Assembly: GCA_001179505.1 (NCBI GenBank)
Contig: CDMY01000259.1
Location: 82,090-146,089 of the forward strand
DNA: 64,000 nt
Direction of reading: 5' to 3'
DNA from: Vitrella brassicaformis
Lineage: Eukaryota > Sar > Vitrellaceae
Under the pieces are notes generated by a model. The model was given only the letters and a program-made list of their open reading frames with translations, ran no database searches and had not been told where the DNA came from. The position numbers and the translations under genes were made by a program. Positions 44,769-56,636 of the stretch are shown one piece after another (within the stretch, counting starts at the first letter, position 1; each line of letters starts with the position of its first letter).

Positions 44769-45870
44769 CTAGCTACGACGACCACTCTCAGCCATCTTAT
44801 TGCGCCAGAGAGATACGCCCGTGGCAGCCAACTTCAGCGGCCCATTGCTCACGCCATCTCTGCTGGCGTGGCACAGCTCGGGCGGCAGCATCTCCAGCTC
44901 CTCGCACCGCAGGCCACCAACACCCTCACACAAATCCTTCACACCTTCGAGGCTCAACGCAAACGGCGGCCCGCCCTGACGCACGCAACGCACAGCACAC
45001 AAATGGGGAGTGTGACTTGAATGGCATATCTCTCTCATGTGTCACCTACCTCCTTGTTGCAGATAGCGAAGATGGCGACCATCAGCAGCCCGCTGTCCTT
45101 AAGCAGCGAGTGCATGCGCTTCGCCCACGCATCCTGACACAGACACACAATAAGCATCGGGCAGCCGTCCAAGCAGGTGTGCATTTCTCACTCTCATGTC
45201 TGGGTGAATAGCGCAGAGGAACGTGTAGTCGAGTATGAAGTCCACCACCCCACCCATCCACGTCAGGTCAGAAGCCACCTCAGGTATATCGAGGCCAATC
45301 ACCTCTAGTGGCGGGTCAGACAGCCCGCCCATGTCATGCCCACGACCTGAATGAATGAGTGAGTGAATGAGTGTGTGTAAGGCACCACACCAGCGTATGT
45401 GTCAGCTGCTTGTGTGCGAGAGTATGCTGACCGCATCCCGACACGAGTGCCTCTGCGTTAAAGACCACACCGTCGGCCACATACTTGACCAACACGTGTC
45501 GGGCGCCACAACGAGCCGCCCTCTGCAAGCAAGCCAAACAGACGGACGGACAGATCATCACGTCATGTAACAAAATGAATTTCATTGAGTGAATCAGTCC
45601 CCCACCTCCCATAATGTTCCATCGCGATGGCGTTGTCAGCGGCCTTGCCTTGGTCGCCGCCGCCTCTCAGTCGGGCCAGATCAGGCAGCAGGACGGCAGC
45701 ATGCTGATGTGTCGCCCTGGTCCGTCTTCGGAACGATGGGCGGGGGACGGGCTCGTGTGGGCGGCTGGCCGATGGCGGGAGGCCGGGCGATGACTGTGGT
45801 GAGATGGAGATGGATGCGCCATTTGCGAGCAGGACGGACGCCGTGGCTGGCAGAGATAACAGCTTCATTT
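44769..45870 (-). CDS. TPMT-like SAM-dependent methyltransferase with shared N-terminal leader
   Basis: The family (thiopurine and thiol or halide methyltransferases) transfers a methyl group from SAM. Visible motifs are EALVSGCG joined to RGHDMGG (SAM motif I), VIGLDIPEV, FILDYTFLCAIHPDMR, DAWAKRMHSLLKDSGLLMVA and GGPPFALSLEG. Exon 1 (45870 to about 45604) encodes a leader, [20 protein letters not shown] and an Arg-rich stretch [20 protein letters not shown], nearly identical to that of the AAA ATPase at 63790. It may be an organelle or secretory targeting sequence. The usual Trp-rich N-terminal SAM motif is missing, and the stretch between LDI and DYTFLCA is much shorter than usual, so activity is doubtful. 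Further exons lie near 45530-45430, 45344-45195, 45134-45050 and 44977-44769. It is divergent from AP-2 sigma, 177 bp apart. Confidence 0.75.
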
Positions 45871-45950
45871 GACAGATGGCTGACGAGGATGAACCAGGCT
45901 GCGGATCTGCTTGACGAGAGGGCAATGAAACGCACAAGGGGGAAAGGAAG
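45610..45950. repeat. Duplicated leader segment, copy 1
   Basis: About 340 bp match 63522-63868 on the same strand, covering the first coding exon of the methyltransferase plus about 80 bp upstream of its ATG. Differences include a 3 bp indel and a 17 bp indel near the exon end. Homology stops abruptly after cacaagggggaaagg on one side and at aatgttccatcgcgatgg on the other. Confidence 0.92.
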
Positions 45951-46047
45951 CAGATCTCTTTCCAGCTCGCACTCTGTGAGCGTGGCGAATTCGCTCTACA
46001 CAGAAGCATGGGCGACCAACAACCGAGGGGCCTCTGAGTGAGTGTCG

Positions 46048-46476
46048 ATGATTCGGTTCATCCTGCTGCAGAACCGGCAGGGAAAGACCCGCTTGTCCAA
46101 GTGGTATGTGCCTTTCGATGCTGCCGAGAAGAACAAGCTGGAGAGCGAAATACACCGGGCCGTCGTCACCCGGGACCGCAAGTGGACCAACTTCCTCGAG
46201 TACCGGTCCTACAAGCTCATCTACCGGCAGTACGCCGGGCTGTTCTTCACCTTCTGTGTGGACGTCAACGACAACGAGCTGGCCGTCCTCGAGCTGATCC
46301 ACCTGTTCGTGGAGGTGCTCGACGGCTACTTCGGCAACGTGTGTGAGCTGGACCTGGTCTTCCACTTCGACAAGGTCTACCACGTGCTGGACGAGCTGCT
46401 GCTGGCGGGGGAGGTGTCGGAGACCTCACAGGCCGTCATACTCGAGAAGCTCAGGCTGGTCGACAAGCTGGACTGA
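46048..46476 (+). CDS. AP2S1: AP-2 adaptor complex sigma subunit
   Basis: The sigma subunit is the small chain of the AP-2 clathrin adaptor, acting in endocytosis at the plasma membrane. The intronless frame starts at ATG 46048 ([20 protein letters not shown]) and runs 142 codons, the usual length for AP-2 sigma. Conserved blocks include [57 protein letters not shown] and [27 protein letters not shown] and the LLLAGEV segment favour AP-2 over AP-1 sigma. An upstream in-frame GTG at 46042 is not needed. It is the only clearly single-exon gene here. Its promoter lies within or beside the duplicated leader segment. Confidence 0.95.
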   Translation: MIRFILLQNRQGKTRLSKWYVPFDAAEKNKLESEIHRAVVTRDRKWTNFLEYRSYKLIYRQYAGLFFTFCVDVNDNELAVLELIHLFVEVLDGYFGNVCELDLVFHFDKVYHVLDELLLAGEVSETSQAVILEKLRLVDKLD

Positions 46477-47460
46477 ATCATCACGACGGCAGATCAGATG
46501 ACTGAATGAATGATGGCTGGGTGGGCGCAGGGCTGCTCTGCTTGCGTGTGGAAAAGACTGACTGATGCAGCAGATGGGCTGTTGTTTGGTGTGTTCCGTG
46601 TTTCGCTCATCAGCTGTCGACCAGCATTGGCCGAAGCGCTTGTGACGCCGAGTACGCTTCTCTCGGTCGAAAAGGCGTCTCGTACGTCGCAGAGTGGGTT
46701 GGCAAATTCAGGTCGATAGCAGCGAGGTGCGATTAATCGAGAGAGTGCGTGTCCCTGTCTGTGAAATGAAGACGGAAAAGGTGTGTGCTGGGAACCCTTG
46801 TGAATGATGGCTGAGCGTTGTTGCGACCGTCAGTAGATGGGCAGCATCGTGGAGGTACCAAATGCGTTCTTCATCTGTATGAATCAGTCGGACACTAAGT
46901 CAGTCACCAGCCGGCAGCACGTCCACACACTTCCCCCCACACACACACACACACACACGGGGAGAGAGAGAGAGAGAGAGGTCCATTCCATTCATGTCGG
47001 CCAGCAGCAAGGCTCAAAAACTCAGGCACATCGTTCGTTCGTCACATCGACAGAGTGCGACAGAGACACCACCGAGTGAGCTACGAGGGAAAAGGGCCGC
47101 CTGCCTGCCTACCGAGAGAGCTAACCACAACGACACACACACATCCACACACACACTGCCTACCTACCTACCCACCTGATTGACACTGGACGAGCGCATT
47201 CCGCGACGTCCGTCGTCAGCTTTCCTTGAGCAAAAAAAGAACCCTTCCCGACACCCACGACAAGAGAGAGACCACAGGAAACCACAAGGAGAGAAATCAC
47301 GCACCCTCACACCGCCACACCGCACCCACATGTGCCCGATAACGTGAAAAACTCATGCCTGTGTGCCTGGCTGGCTGTTGGTGTCAGCAAATGGGTTGGT
47401 GGTGCCATGCAGTCACTCTACGGACGGACGTACGAAGGCAATCAGCGAGTGTGTGTGAGT
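46477..47460. other. Intergenic, no gene seen
   Basis: It contains (CA)n and (GA)n tracts at about 46937-46980 and (CCTA)n near 47160. No supported frame. It separates AP-2 sigma from the 3' end of the PurC-PurE gene. Confidence 0.6.
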
Positions 47461-48123
47461 CTAGTAGAGGTTGTCGGCCTTCTCGAGCTTGACGATCTTC
47501 TCGGCAATGCCCTTCTGCAGCGTCGAGCGGATCTCGTCGTTGATGAACGAGAACGTCTGCATCACACACGTACACACAGACAGCACATCAAGTCCACTGC
47601 ACCGATGCCACCATTCTCCCCCCCTCTCTGCGCCTGTGTGTCTGTGTCGCTTTCTAACTGACCTGTGCGGCAAACTTGGCGACATTGTCTGGTCTGAGGC
47701 AGTAGGCGTTGGAGGATCCCGGGGGGTTCTTAAGGCAGCTCTCGTTCCAGCCGTCGGGGGGGCAGGACACCACTGGGAAGACAGAGTGGTAGGAGGCCGT
47801 CCCGGAGAGCGCGTCGGTGCCGCCCGCACAGCCCACAATCAGCATCGGCTCGATGGAGCGGTTGTAGTACTCCAGGGCCTGCTCCAACTTGCTCGGCTGC
47901 ACACACACACACACACACGGAACAGAGAGAGAGGGAAAGGTGCCATCGATGGATGTGTGTGTGTGTTGTGTTGCGTAGTGTGTTGAGTACACACCTGTTT
48001 GTGTGCGGAGCAGATGCGAATGTGCGAGGGGACGCCGAACTTGGTGAGGTTGTCCTGGATCTTCTGCAGGTGCGGCATGTCCGAGTCGCTGCCCGCAAAG
48101 ATGCCCACACAGCAACTGAATCA

Positions 48124-48157
<34 letters not shown>

Positions 48158-49494
48158 GTGAGGACAGTACGTGTGGTGTGGTGTGGTGTGGTGTGGTGTG
48201 TTGGCCACAAACGTCGCACCCCTTGATGAGTTTCTTTGAGACCAGGTTCATGAGCAGTCTCTTGGGCGGCGTGAGGGGGGAGGCCGGGAACTCAAAGGTC
48301 TGCCCGGTGATTCTCTCGAACACATTGATGTACCGATACACACACTCAACCACCTGACACACACACACACACATCCATCCATCCAGCCATCCCTTGCTTT
48401 GCTGTGCTGTGTTTGTGTTTGTGTGGGTCTGTCTGACCTGTTCCTCTGTGAGTGTGGGGACCGCCTTGCCGGGTTTGAAGCCCTGCTCGAGCAGCACGTC
48501 CCTCACGTACTGCTTGGAGAACTCCTTCACCTTGAGCTCCGGCCTGGCGGCCAGCAGCTCGCTGACATCCTTGTACTGCCCGCCCTTCATGGCCTCGACG
48601 ATCTGCGGCCACTTGGTCTCGAGCTCCTTGGCGTCGCACAGGCGGCTGCTGTCGGGCGTGTTGACCTCGTCAATGACGTGCAGCTTGCCGCTCTCGTCGG
48701 TGCCGAACTCGTACTTGGTGTCGATGAGCACGAGGCCGCGCTTGGCGGCCAGCTCCTGGCCTCTGGCGAAGAGCTTGAGGGAGATGTCCTTGGCCTGCTG
48801 CGCCAGGTCCTTGCCGATGAGGGCCTCCACCTCTTGGTAGGTCATGTTCTCGTCGTGGCCGACCTCTGCCTTGGTGGTGGGGGTGAAGATGGGCGTGGGG
48901 AACTGCTGGAAGCGCAGAAGGCCGTTCTGGACGGGGAGGCCGCAGAAGGTGCGCTCGCCCTTCTCGTATGCGGCGGCCATGCTGCCCCAGAGGTAGCCGC
49001 GGACGATGCACTCGACGTTGAGGTTCTTCATCTTCTTCTGGATGACCACATTGGGGTCGGCGTCGTCGGTCACCAGGGCGTTGGGGATGATGTCAGACGT
49101 GTTCTCGAACGCCCAGCGAGTGATCTTGTTCAACAACTGACCCTGCAAGCAAGCAATCAATCACACACACACACACACACACACAGACGCACACACACAG
49201 ACGCACACACATGGATGGATGGATGGATGAGTGCGCCATCCCTCCCTCCCTCGCCGCCTCTCAACGCTGTGCTGTCCTGCGTACCTTGAAAGGGATGAGG
49301 TTTGGCAGGACGTAGTCGAACGCCGAGACCCTGTCGCTGGCGACCATGAAGACGTTCTTGTCGGTCATGTAGATATCCCGCACCTTGCCCTTCTTGACAC
49401 GACCCAGCTCGGGCAGCAGGCAGTCGTCCAGCGTGTAGCCCAGGTGCTGGCGGATCTTGCTCTTCGTGTCAGACTCAGTCATGACGTGGCCCAT
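47461..49494 (-). CDS. PAICS: Bifunctional SAICAR synthetase / AIR carboxylase (PurC-PurE fusion)
   Basis: Two consecutive de novo purine steps are joined in one protein: carboxylation of AIR and its ligation with aspartate to SAICAR. Six exons (49494-49285, 49142-48438, 48353-48220, 48115-47995, 47896-47663, 47556-47461) total 1500 nt, 499 residues. The PurC half shows [40 protein letters not shown] and [14 protein letters not shown]. The PurE half shows [20 protein letters not shown] and [10 protein letters not shown] plus PSKLEQAL, and [20 protein letters not shown]. Catalytic GSDSDMP and SAH motifs are intact. Domain order is PurC then PurE, as in animals. A (GTGTG)n run lies in the intron at 48171-48200. 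It is divergent from FGAM synthase, an adjacent pathway enzyme. Confidence 0.95.
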
Positions 49495-49864
49495 TGCTTT
49501 GCTTGACGGACGATGGAACGACGGGAGAGAGGCGACTGGCGGATTAGCTGCTGCGACAAAGGCGAGAACTCACGAGCGCTGAGTGGCGATGGATGAGCAG
49601 GTGGCTGAGCTGGAATGGAGGAAAAGGGAGGGCAGTTTTCGGGGAGACGGCGTCGCATGCGATCCAAGCTCGCATTTTGAGCTCGCAGACGGTGGCGACA
49701 GCAGAAGAGGCCAGGAGACAACGGCAGAGTGCTGCGTGGGCCAGGCTCAGCAGCAAGCTTTGACGAACTCATAGATCAGCCTGTTTGTGCGCCGTTCGAG
49801 GCGGCCAATTCATTGCTCTCGGTGTTGTGAAGGCGTTGGTTGCGTCGGTTCGGTTCGTCCGGTG
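49495..49864. promoter_or_regulatory. Shared intergenic region of two purine-synthesis genes
   Basis: 370 bp separate the divergent start codons of PAICS and FGAM synthase. It must hold both 5' UTRs and core promoters. No strong TATA box is visible. The arrangement would allow joint regulation of the two genes; that is inference. Confidence 0.55.
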
Positions 49865-52800
49865 ATGGGCATAGAGTTCATGGGATCTGACGATGCGCCT
49901 TCGATGAGCGGATCTCCCGCCATCCTGCACTACTACCGCACACCCGGGCTGTCCGAGTACAAGCGGCAGGGCCTCCTGCAGGAGGTCAGAACAGACATCG
50001 CAAGCGATGTGGTGAGCCGCTGAGCCACTCACAGACAGCAGATGGGTCGTGCATTGCCCACACCACCACCTGCCCCTGCTTTTGTGTGTGTCTGCATCAC
50101 TCCGTAGGAGTCGCTGGACACCGAGGTGTGTTACAACGTGGAGGTGACTGCCCCCCTGACGGCCAAGGAGGAGGATGCCCTCACGTACCTCCTTAGCGAG
50201 ACCTTCGAGCAGCAGCAGTTCGGCAGCAAGTCGTTCCTGAGGGAGCTGCATGCCTCGAGGGGCGGCAAGGGCGGCATCCTAGAGGTGGGGCCGCGGATGA
50301 CCTTCTGCACTGCATGGTCGTCCAATGCAGTGGCCATCTGCCACAGCTGCGGACTCACCAAGGTCTGTCTGCCAGAGGCGCACAGAGGATGAGAGGGGAG
50401 GGGATTGTTCCTCTCTCTCGTGTGTGTGTGTGTGCAGGTGACCCGCATCGAGCGCAGCCGACGTTATCTGTTCGCCTTTGGGAAGGCGAGCGACCCCACG
50501 ACCAATGTGCAAGGTCCGGTCCGCAGAGGCATCCGATCCATCGATTTGTGTACGGATCTGTGTGTGTGGATTGTGTTGTGTTGTGTTTCGCCGCATGGGT
50601 CATCAGACTTCCTGCAGGAGGTGGCGCCCAAGGTGCACGACCGCATGACCGAGTGCGTCTACCCTTTCCCCATCACCTCGTTCGAACTCAAAATCAAAGT
50701 CAGCACACACACACACACACACACACAATCTGACAGTATTTGTGTATCTGTTGTGTGCTGTGTCGTGTGCAGCCGGAGCATTGGGTGTCTGTCGACGTGA
50801 TGGGCAAGGGCCGTGCCGCCCTCGAGGCCATCAACAAGGAAATGGGCCTCGGATACGACGAACAGGTCACACACACACAAACACACACACACTCAGAGGC
50901 ACCCACCCCAGACACCCGCTCGTTCATTCGGCCATGGCCCCCCACTGTGTTGTGTGTGCCTTGCAGGATTTGGACTACTACACTCGTCTGTTTCGTGACG
51001 AGCTGAAGCGCAACCCCACGTCGATCGAGTGCTTCGACCTGGCCCAGGGCAACAGTGAGCACAGCCGCCACTGGTTCTTCAACGGCAAGCTCGTCATCGA
51101 CGGCCAGGACATGCCCGAGACGCTCTTCCAGCTCGTCAAGAAACCCTTCAAGATAAACCCCAGATTTAGGTGGGCTGATCTCTGTCGTCCATCGGTGTGT
51201 CTGTGTGACACTCGTTCATTCATTCATTTCGTGGATGGATGCAGCACTGTCGCCTTTCGCGACAACTCGTCGGCGCTTCGCGGCTACGTCCACCAGAACG
51301 TGCACCCATCGCCTGATGTCGACGGCAAGGCCGCGCCCTACAAAGTATGTCTGCCTGCCTGCCACATACAAAGACAGGCATCATCAATTCGCGCATGCGC
51401 ACGTGTGTCTGTCTGTGTGTGTGTGTGTGCCCATCCATCCATGCATCGGTGGATCAGTCTGTGACGAAGGACTACGACCTGACCTTCACGGCAGAGACGC
51501 ACAACTTCCCATGCGGCGTGGCGCCCTTTCCCGGAGCTGAGACCGGCACTGGCGGGCGATTGCGGGACGGGGCAGCCACAGGCCAGGGGTCACTCATCAT
51601 CGCCGGCACGGCGGCATACTGTGTGGGGGCACTGAGAATCCCTGGGTGGGTGAGCGGGACAAAGAGGGAGGGAGGGGGGGTGAGGGGGGCATGTGTGGAT
51701 GGATCGACGTGTGTGTGGGTGATTGGAGTGGTGCAGGTATGACATGGAGTGGGAGGACTCGGCCCGTGAGTGGAGCTACCCGTCAAACATGGCGGACCCA
51801 TTCGATATTCTCATCGAGGTCACACACACACACACACACACTCTCACTGATGACGACTCGACTCACACGTGCGTGTCTCTGAAGCTGCTGTGTCTCTGCG
51901 TCTGCGTGTGTTGCGGTGGTGCAGGCGTCGAACGGTGCGTCCGACTACGGCAACAAGTTTGGCGAGCCCATCATCCAGGGCTACACACGCTCCTTCGGAC
52001 TCAGACTGCCGGACGGAGAACGGTACTCACACACACGCACACACGTGCCCACACACACAACCCGCTCATGTGTGTGTGTGTGTGTGCTGGTGCACTCATG
52101 TGCCGTGTCGTACGACGCAGTCGTGAGTGGATCAAGCCCATCATGTTCACGGGCGGCATCGGGCAGATGGACCACCGACACATCAACAAGGGAGACGCCG
52201 AGAAGGACATGAAGATCGTCAAGATCGGCGGACCCGCATACAGAATCGGTACACACGCACACACACCCATACACAGGCACTCATCGGTCCTCCTTGTGCG
52301 GTGTGTCCACAGGGATGGGTGGCGGGGCGGCCTCATCGATGGTTGCCGGCGACAACCAGGCCGATCTCGACTTCAATGCCGTCCAGCGAGGAGACGCTGA
52401 AATGGAAAACAGGGTACACAACACACACACAAACAGCACACAAGGATAACCCCCAACCAGCGTGGTAATACCTTCCTGCATGGTGTGGTATCAGGCCAAT
52501 CGTGTGATCCGTGCGTGTGTGGAGCTGGGCGAGGCAAACCCCGTTGTCTCGATCCACGACCAGGGCGCGGGCGGCAGCGGCAACGTCCTCAAAGAAATCA
52601 CCGAACCGGGCGGCGGGTTCATCGGTCAGCGACATTCCCTCCCTCCCTCCCTCCCTCCCCCTCTCCCACACACCCCTACACAAAGGGCACTTTCGCTCTC
52701 ACTTCCAATCAGACATTCGGAAGATGTTGTGTGGCGACAAGACCATGTCGTTGCTGGAGCTGTGGGGGGCCGAGTACCAGGAGAACTACGCGCTTCTCAT

Positions 52801-55800
52801 CCGCCCCGAGTCGGTGGAGCTGTTCGACACCCTCTGCAAACGTGAGAAGGCCCCGTACAGCGTCGTTGGGCACATCACTGGTACACTCACACTGACTGCC
52901 CCAATCCTTTCTCCGTCCATCTCATCTCCATCGCTCTATTGTTCTCTGTGTGGGTGTGGGTGTGTGTAGGCGATGGGATCGTGCGTGTGTGGGATGCCGA
53001 GGACGGCACAACACCAGTCGACCTGCCTCTGGAGAAGGTGCTGGGCAAGATGCCACAGAAGGTCTTCAAGAGCGACAGAAAACAGTCCATCAGCAGACCA
53101 CTACAGGTCAGCACGACAGACAGGCAATGAGAGGCAGGCGGGCTGTCATGTGTGTACGTGGGTCGGTCGGTCGGTCGGTTGTGTGTTTGTTGTGTGCAGT
53201 TCCCGGCTGATGTGACGGTCATGAGTGCGCTTGACCGTGTGTTGCGGCTCAGCTCCGTGGGGTCGAAGCGGTTCCTCACCAACAAAGTCGACCGGTCCGT
53301 CACGGGCCTCATCGCACAACAGCAGTGCGTCGGGCCGCTGCAGGTACCACCTCACACAATCACAGACATACACATGGATGGATCCCTGCTGTGTGTCGGT
53401 ATCCGGCCGTCGACAGTTGACTCTCTCCGATGTGGCAGTGGTTGCCCAGAGCCATCTCGGCACGACAGGTGGCGCGACGGCCATCGGCGAGCAGCCCATC
53501 AAGGGCTTCCTCGACTGTGCCGCCATGGGCCGGCTGGCATGCGCTGAGGCGCTGACTAACCTCGTGTGGGCCAAGGTGACGGCTATCGAGGACGTCAAGG
53601 CATCGGGCAACTGGATGTGGGCCGCAAAGGTCAGATCAGAGAGAGGGGAGGGGAACGATTTCTTTCAACGGCTGCACTGCATCTGTGTGTGGTGGGTGTG
53701 TATGGAATGCATGTGTGTGAGTAGATGGAGGGCGAGGCGGCGAATATGTACGACGCTGCCAAGGCCCTCTCGGACTTCATGATTCAGATCGGCATGGCCA
53801 TCGATGGAGGCAAAGACAGGTCAGCCAACCCCACACCAACCCACCCCCCATACACACCCCCTGCTGCCTCCTTTCAGTCTGTCCATGGCCGCGCGCGACC
53901 CCATAGCGAAGGAGACGGTCAAGGCCCCCGGCGAGCTGACGATATCGGTGTATGCGCCGTGCCCCGACGTCAACCTGACCGTCATGCCCGACCTCAAGTG
54001 CGGCGGTGATGGTGTGCTGCTGCTGATCGACCTGGACCTGAGGGGCTGGTGTCTGGGCGGCAGCAGCCTCGCCCACTGCTACGGACAGATCGGCGACCAA
54101 TGCCCTGACGTCGATGTGAGTGGGGGAGGCCACAGACGGGAGAGGACATGGGGGAGAGAGAGTGGTCTGCGGCTGTCTGCAGGCTGCATCGCTGAAGAAC
54201 GCCTTCAACGCGGTGCAGGAGCTGATTAAGAAGCGGCTCATCACCGCGGGCCACGACAGATCTGACGGCGGGCTGATCACCACAGGTGTGCACCCGCAAC
54301 AGACAAGCACTCAACATCGCACACACGTGACAGCCCTCCCTGTGGTGTGTCGTCGCAGTGCTGGAGATGGCCTTCGGCGGCAACTGTGGCGTCACCATCG
54401 CACTCGACAGCCTCCCGGCATCGGTCGACTTCCTCCACGCCCTCTTCAGCGAGGGACCCGGGCTCGTCTTTGAGTGCGCCAAGGCCAACGAGGCGGCTGT
54501 GCGTGAGGTGCTGCAATGGCACGGTATGGGCGCGGCGAGTGTGCATGCGATTGGGGGAGGGAGAAACGACACCAAAGTCGAGGTAGGTTGAGAAAAAGAG
54601 ATGCGGGGGGTGCCTTGTCATGGTGCGGTGTGATGTGGTGTGATGTGGTGTGTGCAGGTGTCCGTGGGTGGCAAGGTGCTGCTGTCCGATGACGTGAGGC
54701 AGCTGCGGGACATCTGGGAGGCCACCAGCTTCCAGTGCGAACTCAGACAGGTAGGTGATAACCGACACACACCACACGAGAGCCTCTGTTCATTCATTCA
54801 CCTGTGTTTCCTTATCATCTCTGCAGTGCAACCCCGAGTGTGTGGCTCAGGAGCGTGACGGCCTCAAGCACCGCACAGCCCCGCCCTTCAAGCTGACCTT
54901 CGACTTCCACCCCACCTCTGACGCCAAGCTCACTCAGGCCGACAAGATCAAGGTCGCCATCATCCGGGAGGAAGGCAGCAACGGCGACAGAGAGGTAGGA
55001 ACCACAGACACACAAGTGTCCGCCCGCCCCACAGACAGACACACGCACACACACGTGTGCCTGTTTGTCTGTGTGTCTGTGTGTCTGGTAGATGGCGACG
55101 GCCTTCCACATGGCAGGCTTCGAGGCGTGGGACGTGACCATGACCGACATCAGCAGCGGGCGCGTCAACCTGCAGGACTTCAGGGGCGTCGTCTTTGTGG
55201 GCGGCTTCAGCTACGCCGACGTGCTCGACAGCGCCAAGGGGTGGGCGGCCACCATCCTGCTCAGCGACAAGCTCAACGGGGAGTTCGAGGCCTTCTACAA
55301 GAGGAACGACACCTTCTCTTTGGGCGTCTGCAACGGTAGGTACTCCAGCCATCAGGCTGGCTGGCTGGCTGGCTGGCTGGCAAGTAGTCGGTCGGTCAGT
55401 TCTGCCACCTGTTTGTTTGTGCGTGTGTGTGGCTTCAGGGTGCCAGCTGATGGCCCTCTTGGGGTGGGTGCCCGGACTTGAGAAGAACATCCCACGCGAC
55501 AAGCAGCCAAGGTGGGCGGCGATCGCGATCGCTCTACTCACACGTGACCTGTTGTTCCCTCTCTGTCTGTCTGTCAGGTTCATTCACAACGCCAGCGGCC
55601 GCTTCGAGTCGCGATGGTCGGCCGTGCGCGTGGAGTCGAGCACATCCATCATGCTGCAAGGTATGAAGCACACACGCCCATCTATCCACCCACACCTCCG
55701 CGGCTCCCTGTTTGACTGACGTCATGTCATGTGCGTGTCTACTAGGCATGGAGGGCTCTACTCTCGGCATCTGGGTGGCCCACGGTGAGGGCCAGGCCTA

Positions 55801-56125
55801 TTTCCCCGACCCTAGTGTGCTCACACAGTGCCAGCGGGACCGAGCCATCCCCCTCACATACGTCGACGACCAGAACCAGCCCACCGAGGCGTACCCCTTC
55901 AACCCCAATGGCTCACCGCAAGGCATCGTCGGCCTCTGCAGCCCTGACGGCCGCCACCTGGCTCTCATGCCGCACCCGGAGCGGTGCATCCTCACCTACC
56001 AGTGGCCGTACGCGCCGCAAGGGTGGACCAAACAGCACAGGGAGGGGGAGCTGTGGGGCCGGCACGTGGCACCCTGGATCAAGATGTTCCAGAATGCACG
56101 ACAGTGGTGCGAGAGAAATGCCTAG
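49865..56125 (+). CDS. PFAS: Phosphoribosylformylglycinamidine (FGAM) synthase, large PurL form
   Basis: The enzyme converts FGAR to FGAM with glutamine and ATP in de novo purine synthesis. The start is ATG 49865 ([20 protein letters not shown]). I trace about 27 exons with GT-AG borders and a continuous frame to TAG 56123-56125, roughly 1,350 residues, the usual size of the fused eukaryotic form. Key blocks: the PurL signature [17 protein letters not shown] (about 51040), [55 protein letters not shown] and [14 protein letters not shown]. The C-terminal class I glutaminase domain has [20 protein letters not shown], the nucleophile region GVCN plus [10 protein letters not shown], split by an intron at 55336, and LMPHPERCI with catalytic His and Glu. 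All catalytic motifs look intact. Many introns end in (TG)n-CAG. Confidence 0.97.
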
Positions 56126-56636
56126 TGAGTGGCTGGGTCTGTCGGTGGCTAGCGAGGTGGATGCGTCAGTCGGGCGGCTGCCTGACTGTCTCGTGTGTGC
56201 GTGATGACTGGCTTGTCTTTTTCCCTCTGTCACTCACTCTTCTGTCTGTGTGGTGTGAATCATATCATGCTGGCCGATCGACCAATGTGGTCATTTTTTG
56301 AATGTCGTCCGTCGTGTGGCGTGATCGATCGTGTCCGTCGGTCCGTCCCGAGAGAGTGCGTGGCGATCGAGTAAGGCCCTCTGGATCTCGCGAGCAGTGG
56401 CGGGATCCATAGGACAGTTTTCGTGTTTGTTTATGTGTGTGTGACAGTCAGTCAGCTATGTCTCTGTCTGTGTGCAGCGACCGATCGCCCACTGAATACG
56501 TAGACGTACACACAATCGCAATCAATCGGCATTTCCCGCGACGAACACACAAGCTGATTGTCACACGTCCCCACTCACAAGCAATTGCTAGCGAGCGACT
56601 TGAAGCAATCAATCGAGTACGTGTGAGTCGAGAGAG
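56126..56636. other. Intergenic, no gene seen
   Basis: Unremarkable sequence with short TC/GT tracts between the FGAM synthase stop and the next ATG. It probably holds the 3' UTR and the next promoter. Confidence 0.6.

Noticed and set aside
46042-46047. GTG as start of AP-2 sigma
   Set aside because: The ATG six bases downstream gives the exact family N-terminus MIRFIL.
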